A stretch of DNA of 64,000 nt from Mesobacillus subterraneus (GCF_020524355.2 NZ_CP129019.1:1736001-1800000), one strand, 5' to 3'. Numbered from the stretch's first letter, positions 34,676-43,271 are shown. A program made the numbers and translations. Notes: generated from the sequence alone by a model not told the origin.

Positions 34676-35183
34676 ACTTAACAGGTTCAAGCATTGTGGT
34701 AGGAAGGTATCCTTCCTCCCCGGAATCTTTCATCTTTACCTTGGTTCGTCTAATATCTCTTTCTAAAACTTCTGCTTCACTGCCTTGCTTGATTTCCTTA
34801 ACTTTATTATCCTGTATGCTCTTGTCTACCCCTTCTACATCGTTAATTTCAATCAATTGATAGAGCTCATCATATCCTTCCGTAGTAAGGGCGAGTAGGG
34901 CATCTTTTTGTACAGTAGCCTGATCGCCTGCCTGGAGAGTGTTGTCTTTAACTTCTTGTTCACTTTCTTTATACGTATCCTTCATGTTCTGGATGATTCC
35001 CGGAGCCTCTTCTTTCACTTTATCGACTACTTCTTTTGATTTTTCCTCCGTAGCTTCAGCAGCATTCTTTGTTTCCTCTTCTAACTTTTTTGCACCTTGC
35101 TCTGCCTCATCGCTGTTGCAGCCAGTCATGAGCAATACTGCCAATCCTGCAGGTATAATGAATTTATTGAATGAAATTGACAT
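34674..35183 (-). CDS. Putative lipoprotein, charged coiled-coil type
   Basis: A 169-aa secreted protein. Residues 1-21 form a signal peptide ending in the lipobox LLMTGC (Cys21), so it is predicted to be lipid-anchored outside the cell. The following region (about 25-95) is almost all Lys/Glu/Ala helix, then a small folded end (about 100-168; YDELYQLIEINDVEGVDKSI). The second part resembles an SH3-like wall-binding or stress-sensing domain only weakly. The ATG at 35183 has GGAGGATATATTC upstream. Confidence 0.78.
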   Translation of the reverse strand: MSISFNKFIIPAGLAVLLMTGCNSDEAEQGAKKLEEETKNAAEATEEKSKEVVDKVKEEAPGIIQNMKDTYKESEQEVKDNTLQAGDQATVQKDALLALTTEGYDELYQLIEINDVEGVDKSIQDNKVKEIKQGSEAEVLERDIRRTKVKMKDSGEEGYLPTTMLEPVK

Positions 35184-35364
35184 GAATATATCCTCCTGAT
35201 TCAACTACTTTTATATTGTAGGATACCACTCAAGTTGTCCTATAAAACATTCTCAATGTTTTTTGCAAATTTTGTGTTATAAGAATAGGTCCAGTTAAGC
35301 TTAAGAATGTGATAATAAGCACAGTTTATCATTCAATCGATTCAATGAATGTACCATTATTCAT

Positions 35365-35826
35365 TCACGCTTTAAAAGAAAATATGAGCAATATAGCAGA
35401 TATCCCCTGGATACACAGACTGAAAAGGGCAAAGAAGATCACCATTTCTTGTTCGGAGGCAATGGTACCAGGAAGACCGCAAATAGCGGGGTTTTTTATT
35501 ATCACTCCCAGCATTGTTCCCATGATTGCGCTTAATCCACCGTTATAAATCCCAGCCATCAATGATTGGGCATTCAACATAGAGCCGTATGAAAATCCGA
35601 ATGTGATACCGAGTAAAATGTTAAGCACACCAACAATTTCGAGATGGTTAGGGAAAAGCAATACCAGATTTATGGAAGTAACTAGTCCCAGTGTGCTGCT
35701 GGCAAAAGAGGAAGCTGTATATGAGAACCTGTCACTAAATAACAATCTCGATTTACGGAGTACATAATATAGCCAGGCCCCAATGAAAATATTGATGGAA
35801 GTTATCGAAATTAATAATATATGCAT
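35365..35826 (-). CDS. Small membrane protein, paralogue of the upstream gene
   Basis: A 153-aa protein with about five membrane spans and little soluble sequence, ending in FSFKA. It aligns by eye with the neighbour at 35811-36269: both have FGSYGSMLNAQSLMAG/FGNLFDYQTLLSGYI-like glycine-rich membrane segments at the same place. ATG at 35826 with GGAGGGG upstream. It overlaps the upstream gene by 16 bases, so the pair is cotranslated. Function is unknown; its position divergent to the mnx operon suggests, but does not show, a linked role. Confidence 0.75.
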   Translation of the reverse strand: MHILLISITSINIFIGAWLYYVLRKSRLLFSDRFSYTASSFASSTLGLVTSINLVLLFPNHLEIVGVLNILLGITFGFSYGSMLNAQSLMAGIYNGGLSAIMGTMLGVIIKNPAICGLPGTIASEQEMVIFFALFSLCIQGISAILLIFSFKA

Positions 35827-36269
35827 AAAAGACCCCTCCAAACGAATGTATCAGGTTTTGTAAGCCGAAGCGCGGCCGCTATGCAAAAAGAACTGAGGAT
35901 AAAAATCTCAATCATGATTAAGAACAAAACACCTTCATATGCGGCAGCTCCAACCATCGGCGCCATGATCCCCATCATTAACCCAGTTATATAACCAGAC
36001 AATAAGGTTTGATAGTCAAAGAGGTTGCCAAACAAAACACCTGAAATACCACCTACGATCACCGAAAACAAGGTTGCCTCCAAAAAGTAAAAAGGATACA
36101 AGTTGATAAAAATAATCCCTGTCCCGAGAGCCAGACCTCCAGCAGTCACCATGGTTAAGTTCATTCCTAAATGAAAGCCGATCAGTTTTCTTCGATTGTA
36201 TAGATAGATATATAGAACGTATGCGGACAGGAAATTAATTGGGTAAAAAATCACTATCCATTCCGGCAA
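35811..36269 (-). CDS. Small membrane protein, divergent from the mnx operon
   Basis: A 152-aa protein with about five spans, starting at a TTG (36269) behind GAGGTGATGAG. It is a paralogue of the gene at 35365-35826 and overlaps it. The 132-base space between this start and the mnx operon start carries the mnx sigma-K promoter in the opposite direction. No family is recognised. Transport or membrane-anchoring roles for the Mn oxidation complex are possible but unproven. Confidence 0.75.
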   Translation of the reverse strand: MPEWIVIFYPINFLSAYVLYIYLYNRRKLIGFHLGMNLTMVTAGGLALGTGIIFINLYPFYFLEATLFSVIVGGISGVLFGNLFDYQTLLSGYITGLMMGIMAPMVGAAAYEGVLFLIMIEIFILSSFCIAAALRLTKPDTFVWRGLLCIYY

Positions 36270-36342
36270 AACTCATCACCTCTACTGTTCAATGTATTCA
36301 TAACTGAAGATGAGGTGTTTGAATTTTTTGCCAATTATAATG

Positions 36343-36370
36343 ACGTTTAAGATATTTGCCTCATATGATA
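36343..36370 (+). promoter_or_regulatory. Sigma-K type promoter of the mnx operon
   Basis: AC at 36343-36344, exactly 17 bases, then CATATGATA at 36362-36370, fitting the sigma-K consensus AC-N17-CATANNNTA. It lies 32 bases before the first mnx start codon, consistent with expression in the mother cell late in sporulation, as reported for the mnx genes of Bacillus sp. SG-1. Confidence 0.82.
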
Positions 36371-36401
36371 ATGGGAAATTTGTTCGAAAGGAGTCAAATC
36401 G

Positions 36402-37166
36402 TTGAGAACAGGTATGCGACATTCGGATTACTTAAAAAATCTTTTAGAGGATAGAAAGAATGAGCTTCGGCAAGTTGATCCCATTCATGAAATCGGTAAT
36501 CAAATTACTTCACCACCTGGTGCAACTTCACTTGAAGAGAATAAAATCATTGCCGAATACCTGGAACAAACAAACCTTCATACACTTGCGAATGCTGTTC
36601 CTGAATTTAAAAAAACGCTGATACTTAAGAAATTTTTTAAGATGAAACGAAATCAAGAGGTAATAGTCTATATTGACCATCAAGGGACTACAGAGGAACT
36701 CTCAGGGAAGGTCAATGCAATCGGTAGGGATTTTGTCATCCTGACGAATTTAAAGGACCGAATATGGATTCCGTATAAAACCGTTATATCGGCAAATTCT
36801 CCCGCAGGAGTGCCGACCTATGAGAACACTCATCAAAATTTTATCTATGATAATGATCTTAAGAGAAAACTAACAACGAATTTTGGTGAAACAGTTGCCA
36901 AACGCGATGTACTAATTCACCAATTTTTCGAAGAATCCCTTAGGGGCAACCTTGATAGATGGAATGGATTATGGATCAAAGCTATTACTGCTGAAGAAAC
37001 AGCCTGGGGGAAAATCGTCTCGGTGAGTGAAGAAAGTATCTTGTTACAGTCTTTTAACTCCAATCGAGAAATTGTCTTCAAAGATCTGTCACATCTCATC
37101 TCTGCCCGCTTTATTAACCGGGTGATTTTAATGGGGAAAACCGTTTTAACTACTTTATTCCGATAA
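36402..37166 (+). CDS. MnxD-position protein with two small beta-barrel domains
   Basis: A 254-aa protein, first gene of the mnx unit. After a helical N-terminus, two similar barrels appear at about 84-130 (GKVNAIGRDFVIL...IPYKTV) and 188-235 (GKIVSVSEESILL...), joined by a conserved NFGETVA (160-166) that recurs in the 297-aa protein after mnxG. It occupies the place of mnxD in the SG-1 operon, but identity with MnxD is inference. TTG at 36402 follows AAAGGAG by 8 bases. No cofactor site is seen. Probably a spore coat/exosporium assembly protein. Confidence 0.78.
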   Translation: MRTGMRHSDYLKNLLEDRKNELRQVDPIHEIGNQITSPPGATSLEENKIIAEYLEQTNLHTLANAVPEFKKTLILKKFFKMKRNQEVIVYIDHQGTTEELSGKVNAIGRDFVILTNLKDRIWIPYKTVISANSPAGVPTYENTHQNFIYDNDLKRKLTTNFGETVAKRDVLIHQFFEESLRGNLDRWNGLWIKAITAEETAWGKIVSVSEESILLQSFNSNREIVFKDLSHLISARFINRVILMGKTVLTTLFR

Positions 37167-37213
37167 GATTCTTAATTCCCAAGATTTCAGAAGAACGAGA
37201 AAGGGTGAAGCAA

Positions 37214-37546
37214 ATGCATGACTCTCAATTAAAATCATTATCTACTGTACCAAATGATACTAAAGTCAATGACCCGTTATTTGATTTTTTTAGCAACCAG
37301 ATGGGCAAACAAATTCTGATCGTTACGGAATCATCACAATTAAATATTTTAGGGCAAACCTTTAGACCGATTTTTTGCGGAAAGGTAGCTGAAGTTGAAC
37401 CAGGCCATTTAACACTTACACCAGTCACAATTAAAATTTTGAACGCACCATTCCATAAATTTCCAATACCTATATCCATTCCTTTTGAAAAAATTGCGCA
37501 TTTTACAACAGATGTCGATTGTTCTATGAGAATACCGTTAGTTTAA
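37214..37546 (+). CDS. mnxE: MnxE, small subunit of the manganese oxidase complex
   Basis: A 110-aa protein, the size expected for MnxE (about 12 kDa), which with MnxF forms the small-subunit assembly around the MnxG oxidase. Residues about 30-98 read as one small beta-barrel: GKQILIVTE, FCGKVAEVEPGHLTLT, then IPFEKIAHF. This is the same strand pattern as in the flanking operon proteins. Several Cys and His residues (Cys55, His65, His81, Cys103) could bind copper. ATG at 37214 with AAAGGGTGAAG upstream is preferred over the GTG at 37205. mnxF follows within 30 bases. Confidence 0.83.
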   Translation: MHDSQLKSLSTVPNDTKVNDPLFDFFSNQMGKQILIVTESSQLNILGQTFRPIFCGKVAEVEPGHLTLTPVTIKILNAPFHKFPIPISIPFEKIAHFTTDVDCSMRIPLV

Positions 37547-37575
37547 TCAGACAAGTAAGGGAGGTATCATTTCTT

Positions 37576-37869
37576 ATGTCACTAGATTACTCAAAAATGA
37601 CAAATGTAAATGAAATCCATGACTCTGCCATTATGGAACACTTCAGAAATGGAATTGGCCACAAGACGCTTGTGATTTCTCCATCCTATCCGTATATGTT
37701 CGTAGGCATAATCAAGGAATTGATCGGTGATACAGTAAGGATCGATGTGGAGACCACTCACTTTGCCCAATTAGAAAACCGCGATTGGTACATTCACATT
37801 CATAATATTGAAGTTTTCTATATTGAAAGGCCTGGTGCACCAAAAATACCAAAGCTTGAAGATTATTAA
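37576..37869 (+). CDS. mnxF: MnxF, small subunit of the manganese oxidase complex
   Basis: A 97-aa protein (about 11 kDa), matching the size and position of MnxF directly before mnxG. A single small beta-barrel runs over about residues 26-84 (GHKTLVISP, VGIIKELIGDTVRID, WYIHIHNIEVFYI). His15, His22, His29, His62, His74 and His76 make it His-rich for its size, compatible with the copper reported in MnxE/F. The ATG at 37576 lies about 10 bases after GGGAGG. An ATG 57 bases upstream would overlap mnxE and lacks a site. Confidence 0.83.
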   Translation: MSLDYSKMTNVNEIHDSAIMEHFRNGIGHKTLVISPSYPYMFVGIIKELIGDTVRIDVETTHFAQLENRDWYIHIHNIEVFYIERPGAPKIPKLEDY

Positions 37870-37893
37870 ATACCTATGAAGGGGGGGAAATCC

Positions 37894-40800
37894 ATGTTAC
37901 GAAAATATCATGTTGTCGGAATTTCAACGAGAATAGTAGTTAATACGTTCGGTGACCACAATCCCAATGGCAGAATTTATGTCTTGAAGGAAAATGAGTC
38001 AAAGATTAAGGACCTCGTGAAAAAAAATCCTTATAAGCCTATTGATCTTGTTCAACCGTTAACTATTCGTGCCAACGAGGGGGATATGGTTGAAATACTG
38101 TTTGAAAACCAGCTTCCTTTTTCAGCAGGTATGCACTTCCAGGAAGCTGATTATAATGTCCTGACATCCGACGGAGCGGATGCAGGTTATAACCCTGATA
38201 CAACGGTAGAGCCTGGAGGGGAGATTGTTTACCGGATTAATGCTAGTCAAGAAGGTATCTACTTCTTCACCGACATGGGCAATGTTTCAAGCACAGAACA
38301 AGGATCAAGTGTCCAGGGATTATTCGGGGCGCTGCTTGTCCAAAAAAGGGGATCCAGCTGGACTGATCCTGTTACGGGCGGACCTATCAATAGTGGGGTG
38401 TACGCTGACATACACCATCCTTTTCTTCCATCTTTCAGGGAGTACTCCTGGTTCTTTAATGATGAAATGGAAATCAAGGATCTAACTGGGAACCGACCCT
38501 TCAACCCAATGACCAACCAGGAAGCTGAATCCTTCCATGGAGTGAATCTTCGCTATGAACCGATGACGAACCGGAAAAGACTGATGGAGGCGGGAGTAGT
38601 ATGCCCGGATTGTGATTCAGAAGAAGTCCATCATGACTCATGGGTTTTTGGTGACCCTGCCACTCCAATATTAAGAGGATATGTGGGAGACCCGGCAGTC
38701 ATCAGGCTGATTCATGGCGGGGTAAAAGAAACTCATGTGTTTCACTACCATGTCCATCAATGGTTGGGTGATTCCAGCAATATTAATTCTGAAATACTTG
38801 ATGCACAATCTATAAGCCCTCAGACTCATTATTCACTTCAGCCACTTTATGGACTTGGAAGCCTGCATGGTGCTATTGGTGATTCCATCATTCACTGCCA
38901 TCTGTATCCACACTTCGGCATAGGCATGTGGGGAATCAACAGAGTTTTTAATACTCTCCAGGATGGAAGCCAGTGTTATCCAAATGGTGTTAGAATTAAT
39001 GCCTTAAAGCCGTTGCCAGACCGCCCGGCACCACCGAAGCCCACTCCTGAAAAACCCGGATTCCCAAATTTTATACCAGGGAAAGTCGGCTATAAAGCAC
39101 CAAGACCGCCACTAGGCATTGTCGGAGGCCGGGATATGACTGAACTGGAACGTAAGGCAGCGATTCCAAACCCCCGTCCGGGAGCAGTTTTCGTTGACCC
39201 TTGCATTGACCAAGATCCAGTAGTAGTCGAATTTAATGTTTCTGCTATTGAAATGCCAGTAGTTTATAACAAGCAGGGCTGGCATGATCCGAAGGCAAGA
39301 TTTTACGTCATGGACGAAGATCTCGATGATATCCTTGCTGGAAAAAAAGAGCCCGAGCCGCTAGTCTTCCATGTTTCTGCTGGTGCATGTATAAGAATGA
39401 ACTATACAAATCGGCTGCCTCATATTTTAGACGGTGACGCATTCCAATTAGTGACAAGGACGTATGAAAATGGTTTTCACATTCACTTTGTAAAATTTGA
39501 TGTCCTTGCCTGTGATGGAGGAAATGTAGGCTGGAATTATGATAGTGCAGTTCTTCCAGGACAGACGATACGTTATGAATGGTATGCAGAAACTGAATTA
39601 AAGGCGTTTTTTTTCCATGATCATTTATTTGCTAACTCCCATCAGCAGCATGGCGTTTTTGGAGCAGGCGTGATTCAGCCGCGATTCTCTAAATTCCTTG
39701 ATTCGAGAACAGGTGAAGAAGTGGATCATGGTACGCAGATTTCTGTACAACACCCTTTTATCCCGGATTATCGTGACCAGACACTTTTCGTCCATGACTT
39801 TGCCCTTTTATTCGATAAAAATGGCCGTCCAATCCAGCCCCCTAGGTATCCTGGTTCTGAGGATGACCCAGGTGTTTTTGGTGTCAATTATAAGTGTGAA
39901 CCTTTACAGTTCAGGCTTGGTGAAGATTGTGACCCTGCCTACTCCTTCAGTTCCTTTGTTCATGGTGATCCAGTCACTCCGATTCTCAGAGCTTATGAAG
40001 GAGACCCAATTAGAATTAGGCTCTTGCAGGGCGCGCATGAGGAATCTCACAGTTTTAATATCCACGGTTTAAAGTGGAAAGAAGAGAGGCCGGATTTGGG
40101 GTCATCAATGAAAGCCCAGCAGCATATCGGTATTTCTGAGTCGTTTACTTTTGAAACTGAAATTCCTTCATCCGGAGATTATCTTTGGGCTTTTGAGGAT
40201 GAGGAAGATGTTTGGCTTGGTACATGGGGTTTAATCCGGGCGTATAGCTCAAAAATGAAGGATTTAATCGTATTGGCAGACCGAGAAGCGCTTCCGGATG
40301 GAACCGCTGAACCTCCTAAGCCTACAGGGAAACCGCCTGAAAAAGCTCATCCTCTTGCCAGTCTTCCGCCAGAAGCTTATAAGGGTTCACCAGTCAAGAA
40401 ATTCGAGGTTGTCGCATTCCAGACACCAATTCAATACAACTCATATGGCGATCATGACCCATTTGGAATTATTTTCTCTTTAAAAGAGGATGCAGAAGAC
40501 ATTCTCTCAGGAAAAAAGAATCCGGTTCCTCTAATCTTAAGGGCAAATGTCGGAGACCTTGTAGAGGTAACCCTTACAAGTGAGCTGAAGAAAGAACTCT
40601 TTCCCTTTGAAGATGGAATCCACCCTTACCCGCCGGTAAAAGAACAATCCTTTTATCCTCCGTCACTAAGGATATCACTGCACACTAGCCTGCTGAATTA
40701 CGACGTAAAGACATCCAGTGGAGACACAGTTGGTTACAATCCGGACCAAACTGTCGGTCCTGGTGAGACAATCACGTATAGATGGTTTGTTGATGGCCAG

Positions 40801-41577
40801 TTTGGAATGTGTTCTATGTGGGACATGGCTGATTTGCGAAACCACCGTTCGTTTGGAACATTTGGAGCATTTATTGCTGAATCAAGATTTACAACATACC
40901 TTGACCCTCGCAGCCAGGAAAAAGTGAATACCGGTGAAAATGTCGTCCTTTGCCACCCCTTGCTACCTGCTACAAGAGAATTCGTCCTCATATTGCATGA
41001 TGGTGTGAGACTTGAGGATAAAAATGGAAAGGTCATCATTGATCCTATGGATGGGGTCATACCAGATACAGAAGTGCTCGAAGAAGTCGACACGTATGAT
41101 TATGGGTCAAGAGGATTTAACTACCGTAGTGAGAGATTAATCAATCGATACAAGGAACACCCAGTAATGCACGAGCTGTTTTCATCAGAAATTTTCGGGG
41201 ACCCTTCGACACCTTTATTCGAGGCATATCCTGGCGAGGCAGTGGTTATACGGATTACCACTCCTGCAGAAAGGCGCAGATCTCACACCTTCCACCTTCA
41301 TGGACATTACTGGAAATTTGACAGTAAAGATCTTGATTCGCGGATTCAGTCATTTTTAGGCCATATGGTTACGGGCCATACAGATGATTTGCGCTTGATT
41401 GGAGGAGCAGGAGGAGTATTCAATTTCCCAGGAGATTACTTGTACCGTTCCGGCAATATCCGCTGGGACATAGAATTGGGGATGTGGGGAATCTTCCGTG
41501 TTCATAAGGATCCAAAGGAATACCTGCCGCACCTTGAGGAAGTTGAAGGGAAGTGGAGCAATGAAGAAAAGGCATAA
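37894..41577 (+). CDS. mnxG: MnxG, manganese-oxidising multicopper oxidase
   Basis: A 1227-aa multicopper oxidase of the MnxG type (SG-1 MnxG is about 1217 aa), which oxidises Mn(II) to Mn(III/IV) oxide on the spore surface. Copper motifs are visible: HYHVH at 284-288, the type 1/type 3 motif HCHLYPHFGIGM at 334-345 with axial Met345, HIH at 529-531, HDH at 575-577, SFNIH ending at 724, and HTFHLHGH at 1131-1138. The repeated cupredoxin pattern (three similar halves each starting VVEF/EFEVVAF...) fits a six-domain, ceruloplasmin-like layout. No signal peptide. GGGGGGG precedes ATG 37894. Five-gene operon under sigma-K. Confidence 0.94.
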   Translation: MLRKYHVVGISTRIVVNTFGDHNPNGRIYVLKENESKIKDLVKKNPYKPIDLVQPLTIRANEGDMVEILFENQLPFSAGMHFQEADYNVLTSDGADAGYNPDTTVEPGGEIVYRINASQEGIYFFTDMGNVSSTEQGSSVQGLFGALLVQKRGSSWTDPVTGGPINSGVYADIHHPFLPSFREYSWFFNDEMEIKDLTGNRPFNPMTNQEAESFHGVNLRYEPMTNRKRLMEAGVVCPDCDSEEVHHDSWVFGDPATPILRGYVGDPAVIRLIHGGVKETHVFHYHVHQWLGDSSNINSEILDAQSISPQTHYSLQPLYGLGSLHGAIGDSIIHCHLYPHFGIGMWGINRVFNTLQDGSQCYPNGVRINALKPLPDRPAPPKPTPEKPGFPNFIPGKVGYKAPRPPLGIVGGRDMTELERKAAIPNPRPGAVFVDPCIDQDPVVVEFNVSAIEMPVVYNKQGWHDPKARFYVMDEDLDDILAGKKEPEPLVFHVSAGACIRMNYTNRLPHILDGDAFQLVTRTYENGFHIHFVKFDVLACDGGNVGWNYDSAVLPGQTIRYEWYAETELKAFFFHDHLFANSHQQHGVFGAGVIQPRFSKFLDSRTGEEVDHGTQISVQHPFIPDYRDQTLFVHDFALLFDKNGRPIQPPRYPGSEDDPGVFGVNYKCEPLQFRLGEDCDPAYSFSSFVHGDPVTPILRAYEGDPIRIRLLQGAHEESHSFNIHGLKWKEERPDLGSSMKAQQHIGISESFTFETEIPSSGDYLWAFEDEEDVWLGTWGLIRAYSSKMKDLIVLADREALPDGTAEPPKPTGKPPEKAHPLASLPPEAYKGSPVKKFEVVAFQTPIQYNSYGDHDPFGIIFSLKEDAEDILSGKKNPVPLILRANVGDLVEVTLTSELKKELFPFEDGIHPYPPVKEQSFYPPSLRISLHTSLLNYDVKTSSGDTVGYNPDQTVGPGETITYRWFVDGQFGMCSMWDMADLRNHRSFGTFGAFIAESRFTTYLDPRSQEKVNTGENVVLCHPLLPATREFVLILHDGVRLEDKNGKVIIDPMDGVIPDTEVLEEVDTYDYGSRGFNYRSERLINRYKEHPVMHELFSSEIFGDPSTPLFEAYPGEAVVIRITTPAERRRSHTFHLHGHYWKFDSKDLDSRIQSFLGHMVTGHTDDLRLIGGAGGVFNFPGDYLYRSGNIRWDIELGMWGIFRVHKDPKEYLPHLEEVEGKWSNEEKA

Positions 41578-42454
41578 AATTGAAATTCCAGTTGATGAGT
41601 CTTCAAGCCATGAGATGATGGAAAGCAGTTCCTCTTCTGCAACCGATCCGGAAGATGAATTGTGCTTACCGGAGGGCTGTCCCGATATCATCGAAACTCC
41701 AAAAATCCCTTCACCGACATCTTGTATGCCTGATGACCGGTTGCACGAATTAGAAGAAAAAATTGATAAAGCCAACCGTATGCTATTGGACCTCGGGCTA
41801 TCAAATGTGCAGTCTGAACTTGGACGGAGAATTTTATTCGATGGACTGGCAGGGGAAATGGTGAAGATTAAAATCAACTGTTCAGATTCTGGGGAGAGCT
41901 TTACAGAAGCTAGTCCACTAAAGCCAAAAGAGGAAGTTTTAAACAAGAAGACCAAGAAGCAAAGGTATCACAAGAAGAAACGGCTTGCCAAGAAGAAGCG
42001 CAAGCATAAATGTAAAAAAAATAAATTGAACAAAAATTTCCTTGAAGGCTTTGTCCAATTAGTAGGCAGTGATTTTGTCCAACTTCAGAAAAACAGAAAG
42101 ACATTCATTATACCTTTCAATAAGATCTGTCTGGTTTTATCCAAAAAGCCGTATCATCTACCGAAAGCCAAAGCTCCTTTAGTAGATATCGATCCATGTT
42201 TTCGGAGAGACCTGACCTATAATTTTGGAGAAACAGTAGCTCATGATCCTGAGCTGATCCAGATCTTTTTCAGGATTAAGTTATCAATGTACCTTAAAAC
42301 ATTTATGGATGAAAAAATAAAAATCTATACAAATTCTGAGAAGGTAATAGGTTCATTGGCAGGGCTAGAAAACGGAAACGTTATTCTTGTCAGCGAAAGT
42401 GCACAGGTTAAAGCAATACCATTTACGACGTTCTGCTACCTGAAAAAAGGTTGA
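41561..42454 (+). CDS. Lys-rich protein with two small beta-barrel domains, mnx operon
   Basis: A 297-aa protein whose start overlaps the end of mnxG by 17 bases. An acidic, Ser/Cys-rich N-terminus (1-60) precedes two barrel units: one at about 98-193 interrupted by a 35-residue Lys/Arg-rich insert (124-158; KKKRLAKKKRKHKCKK) and ending GSDFVQL...IPFNKI, the second at about 248-294 ending IPFTTF. NFGETVA (221-227) matches the first operon protein. The basic insert is like those of cross-linked spore coat proteins. ATG 41561 has GTGGAG upstream. Confidence 0.78.
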   Translation: MKKRHKIEIPVDESSSHEMMESSSSSATDPEDELCLPEGCPDIIETPKIPSPTSCMPDDRLHELEEKIDKANRMLLDLGLSNVQSELGRRILFDGLAGEMVKIKINCSDSGESFTEASPLKPKEEVLNKKTKKQRYHKKKRLAKKKRKHKCKKNKLNKNFLEGFVQLVGSDFVQLQKNRKTFIIPFNKICLVLSKKPYHLPKAKAPLVDIDPCFRRDLTYNFGETVAHDPELIQIFFRIKLSMYLKTFMDEKIKIYTNSEKVIGSLAGLENGNVILVSESAQVKAIPFTTFCYLKKG

Positions 42455-42468
42455 GTAACAATTAGAAG

Positions 42469-42490
42469 CGCCTGAGCATTTGCTCAGGCG
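42469..42490. terminator. Terminator between convergent mnx-region genes
   Basis: CGCCTGAGCA pairs with TGCTCAGGCG, then TTATTT. It overlaps the last codons of the minus-strand gene. Confidence 0.72.
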
Positions 42491-43005
42491 TTATTTCCTT
42501 CATCCTTTTCAAACCAATTGATTTTATCAAACGGAATCATCTTATATTTCTTTTTTGGGTAGTTACGGTTTCCCTTGTTTTTTTTGTGGATGACTAGCTC
42601 AACAAAATCTGTTCCAACAAAGGAAATACGACCATTGACTTTTTTAATCTTGCTGTCACATTCTGACCCTATAATAACTTTACATCCAATATAACCACGT
42701 AATACTGCTGCCATTTTGTGCCGCAAACCTCCCAAGCGGACGCTGAAATGCCTGCTGCATAACTCTCGATCAGTGAAATTATACCGGCGGTCGAAAATTA
42801 CCGGGACACAATCATCTTTATAGCTATGGCAATATCCATGATGTGAACTTGATTCCAGATCATCCATGGTTGGGCAATCTGAATGTGAGCTAAAGGTAAA
42901 GGCTGAATCAACATCATCGCATTGTGGATGGTCGCAGTCATGGTATTCTTGAGAATTCTGTTTGAAATAATCTCGACTTCTTGAAAAATAAGCCCCAATA
43001 TCCAT
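42484..43005 (-). CDS. His/Cys/Asp-rich small beta-barrel protein convergent with the mnx operon
   Basis: A 173-aa protein. The first 95 residues are rich in His, Asp, Cys and Ser (YHDCDHPQCDD; SSSHHGYCHSYKDDC), a likely metal-binding or coat-type region. Residues about 104-166 form a barrel of the same type as the operon proteins (GYIGCKVII, GRISFVGTDFVEL, IPFDKINWF) with a basic insert. It resembles DUF2642-like spore coat proteins by this pattern. GGAGGGAGGATAAAG precedes the ATG. Expression with the mnx genes is likely but its own promoter is not clear. Confidence 0.75.
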   Translation of the reverse strand: MDIGAYFSRSRDYFKQNSQEYHDCDHPQCDDVDSAFTFSSHSDCPTMDDLESSSHHGYCHSYKDDCVPVIFDRRYNFTDRELCSRHFSVRLGGLRHKMAAVLRGYIGCKVIIGSECDSKIKKVNGRISFVGTDFVELVIHKKNKGNRNYPKKKYKMIPFDKINWFEKDEGNNA

Positions 43006-43271
43006 CTTTATCCTCCCTCCTTATGGGTTTTAGAAATAGGTGCCTGTTTTCATTTTATTCCTGTAAAAAATTTTTGTATGAGCAAGATGCCCTGTCAGGA
43101 TTATGGTATCTTCAGGATTGCCGTTCCAAAGAAAGTTTCAACAAAGAACGCGAAGAACTATTTAGTCTGATTCTTGAATAAACTGACTATAGAGCCGTCA
43201 GTACTATCACTCTTCGACGATAAGGGCAGCTGTCTGCTTCAGGCACCATGACCTAGAAAAATCTAAAAATG
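43006..43271. other. Intergenic stretch, possible short remnant
   Basis: Between the barrel gene and the queC promoter. One plus-strand frame ending at 43181 (…SGLWYLQDCRSKESFNKEREELF) looks protein-like but has no family or ribosome binding site I can identify; a gene remnant is possible. Nothing else is recognised. Confidence 0.3.

Noticed and set aside
41356..41955. 199-codon minus-strand frame opposite mnxG and the following gene
   Set aside because: It is antisense to two well supported genes, Ser/Pro-rich as expected for a mirror frame, with no start signals.
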